Position numbers and translations under genes: made by a program. The notes beneath the pieces are model-generated. The model had not been told where the DNA came from and searched no databases. It saw only the letters and a list, made by a program, of their open reading frames with translations. 64,000 bases of DNA from Schizochytrium sp. TIO01 (taxonomy: Eukaryota > Sar > Bigyra > Thraustochytrida > Thraustochytriidae), in assembly GCA_004764695.1 (NCBI GenBank), contig SMSO01000007.1:2115270-2179269 (forward strand). Reading direction: 5' to 3'. Positions 59,901 through 64,000 of this stretch are shown here, piece after piece. Every line of letters starts with the position of its first letter. Position 1 is the stretch's first letter.

Positions 59901-62081
59901 GAAAGCTGGAGTCGCTCAAACATGTTCATGATTCTGTTGCGCAGGCTTACTCGCATAGAGCGTTCTGTGCTTCTTCAAACTGACAATGCAACCTTGTATA
60001 ATGCTCACCAACGTGTGTCGATGTTCCGCCCGCCTCCCGTGAAAATGCATTCTACCCTCAAATCCCATTTACAGGCGCGCACCTCTCAGACAGATGAATT
60101 AGAGAGTTCATCCATGCTGCATGAACGCCTCAAGATGCTCGACGGAGTTATTCAACTCGAGCTCATATCTCGCCCTCGTAATACCTACGATATTGTTCGG
60201 AATTTCTCCAATGTCGAACGTGTTCCGACTGAACTGATTGAGTTTCTGGCCCAGAAAACAAAGGGAAACCCTCTCTACATTGTGGATGCCATTTCTCACT
60301 ATACTGACATTGGGCTGATCGTCAGGTCTTCTACACCCGAACCGAGTCTGGCATTTGCTGGCGATGAGTTTGATCGTTTGCTCAATATCCATCAAGTACC
60401 CATTCCCCTTTCAGTTGATGCAATAGTTGGTTCTCTCGTAGATAAAATGACACTTATTCAACAACTCATCATTAAGGTTGCAGTGATCATAGGTGATGTT
60501 TTCACACGTCAAATAATTAGAGAGATCTTTCCTGTAGCAACTATGGGCAAGGAGATGGTCAGTCATAACTTTGACGAGCTAGTTGCATCCGGTGTCATAG
60601 TATTTGAAAAGAGTGACCAGGGCCTCTTCGGTCAAACCCAAGACCCGGACACAATCCGTTATACCTTTGAGTCTGGCTGGATGGTCGAAATCATGCGTCA
60701 CCGCATGCTCAACAAACAAAAACTCAAGCTCAACACAAAGAAGAAGCGTTGGCAAAAACAGATTGACGAACAGCAAAAGCTTGATCACCTCCGGAAAGCT
60801 AAGGGTAAGCTTGAAATTGACCATAGTGGGTTTTTGCAAGTTCGCAAAGAGAACGCACGCAATATTATGAATCCTTGGAAACCCCGGTGGTGTCGTCTTC
60901 GTGGCCACGAGCTTATCCAGTTTCATGATCGCGATGAAACCAAGCGGCTTGAAGTAATTATTCTTGACCAGACTTCCGAAGTCTCCATAGACCCAATAGG
61001 ATTTTTTGGCATAGAATCCAAGTTATCTCCTGGAGCTGGTCCGCCCGCTTTGCACTGCTTTACGATCCGCACTAACCGTTGGGAGAAAAAGGGTAAGATT
61101 CGTGTCAATGCCCGTTCCTTTACACTGGGATGTGAGGATCCAGAAGATCGTGTACAGTGGGTTTTCAAGGTGCAATATCAGATTGATTTGCTAAAGATTC
61201 AAGCTCAGGACGATGATGTAGACAAGAAAGACCCTGCTGGTTCCATGCGTGATATTTATGGTCAGCCGTCAATTGTTAAATCGCATCGATTCTCCATGTC
61301 TTCCACCCCCGACGCAATCCATAGTCATGGATTAGACGAGGACGCTCCTCACCCACTTATTGCTCCAGAGCCTCCTGGTCGCTCAAGGGGGACCAAAGGA
61401 AGCATGTTGAAAACCGTTTTCGGATCTCGTAGCTCTGACACAAACAAAGGATTTCTCAAGCCTAAAAAGAAATCCGGTACCGAACTGAAGTCTAGTGTCC
61501 AATATGGATGTGACATTTGTCTCATGACCCCTGAAGCATTTGCAGAAATCTCAAAACCTGAAAACCTCATGCTCTTTTGGTCAGAGACTGACGGGCCTGG
61601 AAATTCTCGTCAGAGTGTGAAGCAAATTCCAATGCATTCTAGCGAAATGTACTATGAGTGCGCTGAAATGTCTCTGGTCTCATACAATTCCAACGGGGAG
61701 ATCGATGGCTACCTCATGGGTAAGCTTCGCACATACCGTCGGAATCAAGTCATTGGACTTGTCACTGCATGTGGGGTATTGCCTTGGGCTCGTCGGCTTG
61801 GCATCGGCCATAAGCTGTATGCTAAATTCTTTGCCTTGTGCCGTGGCAAAGGCTGTCGCTTTGTTCGCTGCAATGTTGAACGGGCGCAGCCTATTGCCAT
61901 ATCTTTCCACAGATCTTTGATGTTTGATGAAGATGAAGATCAGACCAATTTTCTTGCCCGTGCAGGTGACGATGGTAAGATTTGCTTTATTAAAGACCTC
62001 GATACATCTTCCAAAGATGAAGAGTTGGTTGAGTATGTCAACCCTCTACATGTGAAACGTACTTCGTCAACGTCATCGTGA
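56904..62081 (+). CDS. Soluble adenylyl cyclase-like protein fused to PH and GNAT acetyltransferase domains
   Basis: The ATG at 56904 gives 1725 residues in one exon; an in-frame TTG 22 codons upstream is unlikely to be used. Cyclase domain C1 (about 38-240) has both metal-binding aspartates, FADMSGF (Asp46) and FAGDAV (Asp96). Lys164 in RAKLGLGSG sits where mammalian sAC has its Lys95 (by eye). C2 (about 290-470) has SVIGDSVNLAAR with the transition-state pair Asn416/Arg420. The DKGATLIAVFGLP and GISTGLAFCGIIGH segments resemble ADCY10. A STAND/AAA-type ATPase follows: P-loop GEHGVGKT (730-737) and Walker B IVVDES (979-984). A PH-like domain spans about 1308-1428 (GFLQVRKEN, WKPRWCRLRG). The C-terminus (about 1533-1698) is GNAT-like with the acetyl-CoA motif GVLPWARRLGIGHKL. 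Predicted role: cAMP synthesis, probably bicarbonate-responsive, linked to membrane or protein binding and acetyl transfer. The fusion is seen; the joint function is inference. Confidence 0.9.
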   Translation: MKELEALQFYLPAVVAQHISESERDANGLFRPSTQHFDEIVCLFADMSGFTSLTERLCSMGPDGLEDLSANLNKFVTQLVKTVSKSGGDVLKFAGDAVMALWPEIDPNDYQLRVQRAVQCAMDIQLRLDKFVFNVYEKDFEFRDIEAPADSKGSKKDEFILRAKLGLGSGKLNIMHLGGHGDLIQRERLEYVALGPALMEAIESENNAKPGEVVVSSEIWKMVGDYFIMGKKLPTNRIVVKEWRPESRVTWKTYDRSIRGGSETERKLWKYVPNAVMPYLLETNDEFWAPELRTVTTLFFNLGLDIPELSNGKKTDKLADVFYEIQGVVLSYEGTINKFLVDDKGATLIAVFGLPPFSHENDPLRGVLSGLKVLYSLYKHDLQGAVGISTGLAFCGIIGHATGNRREYSVIGDSVNLAARLMQKAREKKCSILIDRTTKQRLQTTSLDFISGTISVKGKRDPVQCYQISSKSDHSYRSVQLARLGELGQYNVVMLGKNKPKSRRRATRTAVSNPNEMKALELEQVKAMNDTSRFFQRKRAAKARLQAITTAHDAALITANQHFQSGHSRSSSDAISDFVDVAPDDESNDAEDDVALARIKYRHKTDEVETTIAVSESRMNTIQDLTSAAIASLINKGFIESSADDSAYYDLLWVRDAERVTLKPDRLLSSLPFSNMDVLTMILVRFDTRRDMPSFNTPDPHGVEHIRERLAAFQEEVFAGNGSRLVILEGEHGVGKTYLVENFFLSREGSAYDEGEAIFAYARGNPFEVGRQARPFAIWTQLMEELLEPPNAVEASNTTREMYITDAIKTARRIYGTEVVPEAMDGRLHLLNRILNTRFPRPGDESPVTANPARPDPLPVTPKQTKKNRGMTKTKNILGADGKVTRVKALSVLWGSTDENSGSTRSHSESVTSPTLTSSAPGILSRLSKRASMLQRLSRRSGSASSSIEAFVADPDVRSIIRILAAVLGGVATRTPLTIVVDESQYLDTFSLLVFQELTESWSRSNMFMILLRRLTRIERSVLLQTDNATLYNAHQRVSMFRPPPVKMHSTLKSHLQARTSQTDELESSSMLHERLKMLDGVIQLELISRPRNTYDIVRNFSNVERVPTELIEFLAQKTKGNPLYIVDAISHYTDIGLIVRSSTPEPSLAFAGDEFDRLLNIHQVPIPLSVDAIVGSLVDKMTLIQQLIIKVAVIIGDVFTRQIIREIFPVATMGKEMVSHNFDELVASGVIVFEKSDQGLFGQTQDPDTIRYTFESGWMVEIMRHRMLNKQKLKLNTKKKRWQKQIDEQQKLDHLRKAKGKLEIDHSGFLQVRKENARNIMNPWKPRWCRLRGHELIQFHDRDETKRLEVIILDQTSEVSIDPIGFFGIESKLSPGAGPPALHCFTIRTNRWEKKGKIRVNARSFTLGCEDPEDRVQWVFKVQYQIDLLKIQAQDDDVDKKDPAGSMRDIYGQPSIVKSHRFSMSSTPDAIHSHGLDEDAPHPLIAPEPPGRSRGTKGSMLKTVFGSRSSDTNKGFLKPKKKSGTELKSSVQYGCDICLMTPEAFAEISKPENLMLFWSETDGPGNSRQSVKQIPMHSSEMYYECAEMSLVSYNSNGEIDGYLMGKLRTYRRNQVIGLVTACGVLPWARRLGIGHKLYAKFFALCRGKGCRFVRCNVERAQPIAISFHRSLMFDEDEDQTNFLARAGDDGKICFIKDLDTSSKDEELVEYVNPLHVKRTSSTSS

Positions 62082-62552
62082 CTACCAGATCGGCATCATC
62101 GCGAACAAGCGCGAGCCTGTTACATTTCTTAACTCTGAGCAGCATAACCTCTTACGTGCTCGCTCTTTCTTCTTTTCTTTTTTGAACCCTATGAACCTTT
62201 TATCTGGTACAATCTCGCACTTTATTCCGCCTCATTCATGATAAAACGTAGTCGTTAGACCTACTGTAAGTATGCGACTACAATCAAAAGACGTTTTTGG
62301 CATCTATGATGTGTGCTACTGAAAGCGTTAGGATTTTCTTTCTTTGTTGCTTTCTCCAGATTTCACTCGTTTTGTTCTACTTGTTGTTATTTCTGATCAA
62401 TGATGAAGAGATTTTATTGTTACATTTTACTAATTCCTCAACTTTTTTGGTATCAAAATTCGCTTATTGTATAAGTGTGGGAGCCTTCCTTCAGGTGCTA
62501 CTTGTTGACAAAAGAACATAGTTTCAGAATTCATTGGTTGTGTATGTCTAGT
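62082..62552. other. Intergenic region between two convergent genes
   Basis: The 3' ends of the cyclase gene and the IQ/WW gene face each other across about 470 bases. This is expected to hold both 3' untranslated regions. No separate gene is seen. Confidence 0.6.
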
Positions 62553-63965
62553 TTACTTTGGGCGTTCCCATACAGATGCTCCTGTGTGGTGGTTGTAATA
62601 GTACGAGATCTGATTAGCATCATCCCAGAACTCTTCCCAACCCTCTGGTAATGCTTGATGAAAATCTTGAGCTTCGGCTTGAGCTTTGCCACTTTGAAAA
62701 TTCTGTCGCCCAGTGGTTTGGCCTGCAACCTCCGTCCGCGCTGCTTCGGACGTGAACTCCTTAGGTGTTTCTAATATACTGGGAGATTCGAGCCCTTCTG
62801 CAGCAGATTCAACCGAGCTACGCCTTCTACCACCTACTAAACGTGAGACTCCATTCCAGCGGCTTTGTAGACGAGCCTGAGTTTCTGGGTCGATATACTC
62901 ATCTCTCTTCTCTGCAATAAAATCTTTGGTTGTCTCTAAAGCCCCCGCAAGTCGTCCACCAATTTTCTCAGCAAGCACATTTCCTTCTCCACGTTTCGCT
63001 TTAACAAGGCCTTCTTGAGCCATATTAAGCTTACCAATGAGGAATGAGTTAATCTCAAATGGAATCTCACCCTTGAAAGGTACATCAATGTGAAGCTTCA
63101 GAGTACAAGACTGAAAGCCTTTGGGTTTCTTGCTTGCAAGTGTTGCAGCACGGATTTTCTTTGTCATGTCTCTTTTGAGCTGCTTTTTAGTAGGTGTTGA
63201 AGCATCAGACTCGGCAATCTCTGTATCATTTATTCCTGCATCTTCACCTGCCTCTTCATCATCCCCGGGCAAATCGTTCTTCTTTTTCTTCTTCTTTTTC
63301 TTCTTCTTTTTCTTCTTTGCGTTCTCATCTGGAACGTCCCAATAATTCTCCGTGGCTTGACGCTTGCGACGTCGCTCTTCTTGTATGCGACTCACGGCAT
63401 CTTCAGGCTTATCTGGATCATTTTCAGCCTTATCTCCAACACTTGTGATTAAAAAGTACTGATCATTCAACCGAATGTAGTCATCTTGTTCGACAAAAGT
63501 CTTCCACTCCTCCGTTACATGAATATACAAACATTCATTATCATGAATTTTTATAGGGCCTGGAAGGCGTTCTCCATAAGGTAAAGCAGCACCCGCAGCA
63601 ACTGCTACGCGGCCCCATGCGGTACCCTTCCAGCCCATACGCTTCTTTTCTTTGGTTTTTTCATCGTCAGTCTCAAAAATTGGCGCAATACCTACAACAG
63701 CCTTCAGACGGTTTGTCAACTTCTTACGCTCTGCCATATCATGCTTCATAAGACGCCAATGATCACGTTCTTTTAACCTTTGAGCTCGTAGCATTGTTTT
63801 GCCTACTTTGCGATCTCGTCGGCCGCGATATAAGGCTTGAAGCTTGAGAGCTACCTTCTCCATACCCTCTTGCTCAGCCTGTTTTCTCAATACTTTGTTC
63901 CGCTCAGCATCTACCGCAGCCTTCTTCTTTGCGCGAATAGCATTATCATGAGCCGCGAGTTCCAT
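62553..63965 (-). CDS. IQ- and WW-domain protein, probably incomplete at the window edge
   Basis: The visible frame is 470 residues from the ATG at 63965. The frame stays open upstream to base 64000, so the true start may lie outside. Near the N-terminus a basic coiled-coil-like stretch is followed by one IQ motif (about 38-55, ALKLQALYRGRRDRKVGK), the usual calmodulin-binding signature. A poly-lysine tract (about 217-229) follows an acidic and basic linker. The middle (about 282-360) has a predicted-folded segment (FQSCTLKLHIDVPFKGEI) I cannot name. The extreme C-terminus is a WW domain (LPEGWEEFWDDANQISYYYN then ASVWERPK) with both tryptophans and the aromatic trio, a binder of proline-rich peptides. 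It is likely a cytoplasmic adaptor. Its 3' end converges on the cyclase gene; a functional link is not shown. Confidence 0.85.
   Translation of the reverse strand: MELAAHDNAIRAKKKAAVDAERNKVLRKQAEQEGMEKVALKLQALYRGRRDRKVGKTMLRAQRLKERDHWRLMKHDMAERKKLTNRLKAVVGIAPIFETDDEKTKEKKRMGWKGTAWGRVAVAAGAALPYGERLPGPIKIHDNECLYIHVTEEWKTFVEQDDYIRLNDQYFLITSVGDKAENDPDKPEDAVSRIQEERRRKRQATENYWDVPDENAKKKKKKKKKKKKKNDLPGDDEEAGEDAGINDTEIAESDASTPTKKQLKRDMTKKIRAATLASKKPKGFQSCTLKLHIDVPFKGEIPFEINSFLIGKLNMAQEGLVKAKRGEGNVLAEKIGGRLAGALETTKDFIAEKRDEYIDPETQARLQSRWNGVSRLVGGRRRSSVESAAEGLESPSILETPKEFTSEAARTEVAGQTTGRQNFQSGKAQAEAQDFHQALPEGWEEFWDDANQISYYYNHHTGASVWERPK
63278..63317. repeat. TTC/TTT run encoding a poly-lysine tract
   Basis: Reads AAG/AAA on the coding (minus) strand of the IQ/WW gene, about 13 consecutive lysines. 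Its length may vary between strains. Confidence 0.85.
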
Positions 63966-64000
63966 AGAATAATATGGCAGCGGGTAGAAATTGTGTAAGC

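Overview
The window looks like nuclear DNA of a unicellular eukaryote. It carries a eukaryotic RAD51 with a short GT..AG intron, an ELMO-domain protein, a C2H2 zinc-finger protein, a mammalian-type soluble adenylyl cyclase homologue and a Q/H-rich putative PAS protein. The mostly intron-free, medium-GC genes and this gene set suggest a stramenopile, perhaps a labyrinthulomycete (thraustochytrid). That placement is inference; nothing in the sequence proves it.

Layout: (1) 1-7.3 kb holds RAD51 (+) and, converging on it, a long minus-strand Q/H-rich protein with a PAS-like C-terminus. (2) About 7.3-42.9 kb has no gene I can support. From 8 to 30 kb it is crowded with microsatellites and minisatellites, including 81 perfect copies of GTTT, about 70 of CTAT, 55 of TTTC and about 34 of GAA. 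Short, very AT-rich islands alternate with GC-rich stretches, and there are perfect palindromes. The only coding trace is a fragment resembling a hAT/BED transposase start near 34.3 kb. (3) 42.95-46.66 kb is a decayed minus-strand transposase-like gene with many stops and frameshifts. Its motif order resembles Plavaka/KDZ/CACTA-type DDE transposases. (4) 47.6-51.1 kb holds two minus-strand genes: a seven-finger C2H2 protein and an ELMO-domain protein. (5) 51.1-56.9 kb is another gene-poor stretch. (6) 56.9-64 kb holds a single-exon 1725-residue protein and, converging on it, an IQ/WW-domain protein that reaches the window edge.

The most notable gene is the 1725-residue protein. A complete soluble-adenylyl-cyclase-like core (two cyclase domains plus a P-loop ATPase) is followed by a PH-like domain and a C-terminal GNAT acetyltransferase-like domain, an architecture I do not know from described cyclases. 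The genes do not form an obvious pathway; they span DNA repair, transcription, small-GTPase control and cAMP signalling. The other main point of interest is the roughly 35 kb gene desert with its dense repeats and AT islands, which could be a heterochromatic, centromeric or origin-rich region.
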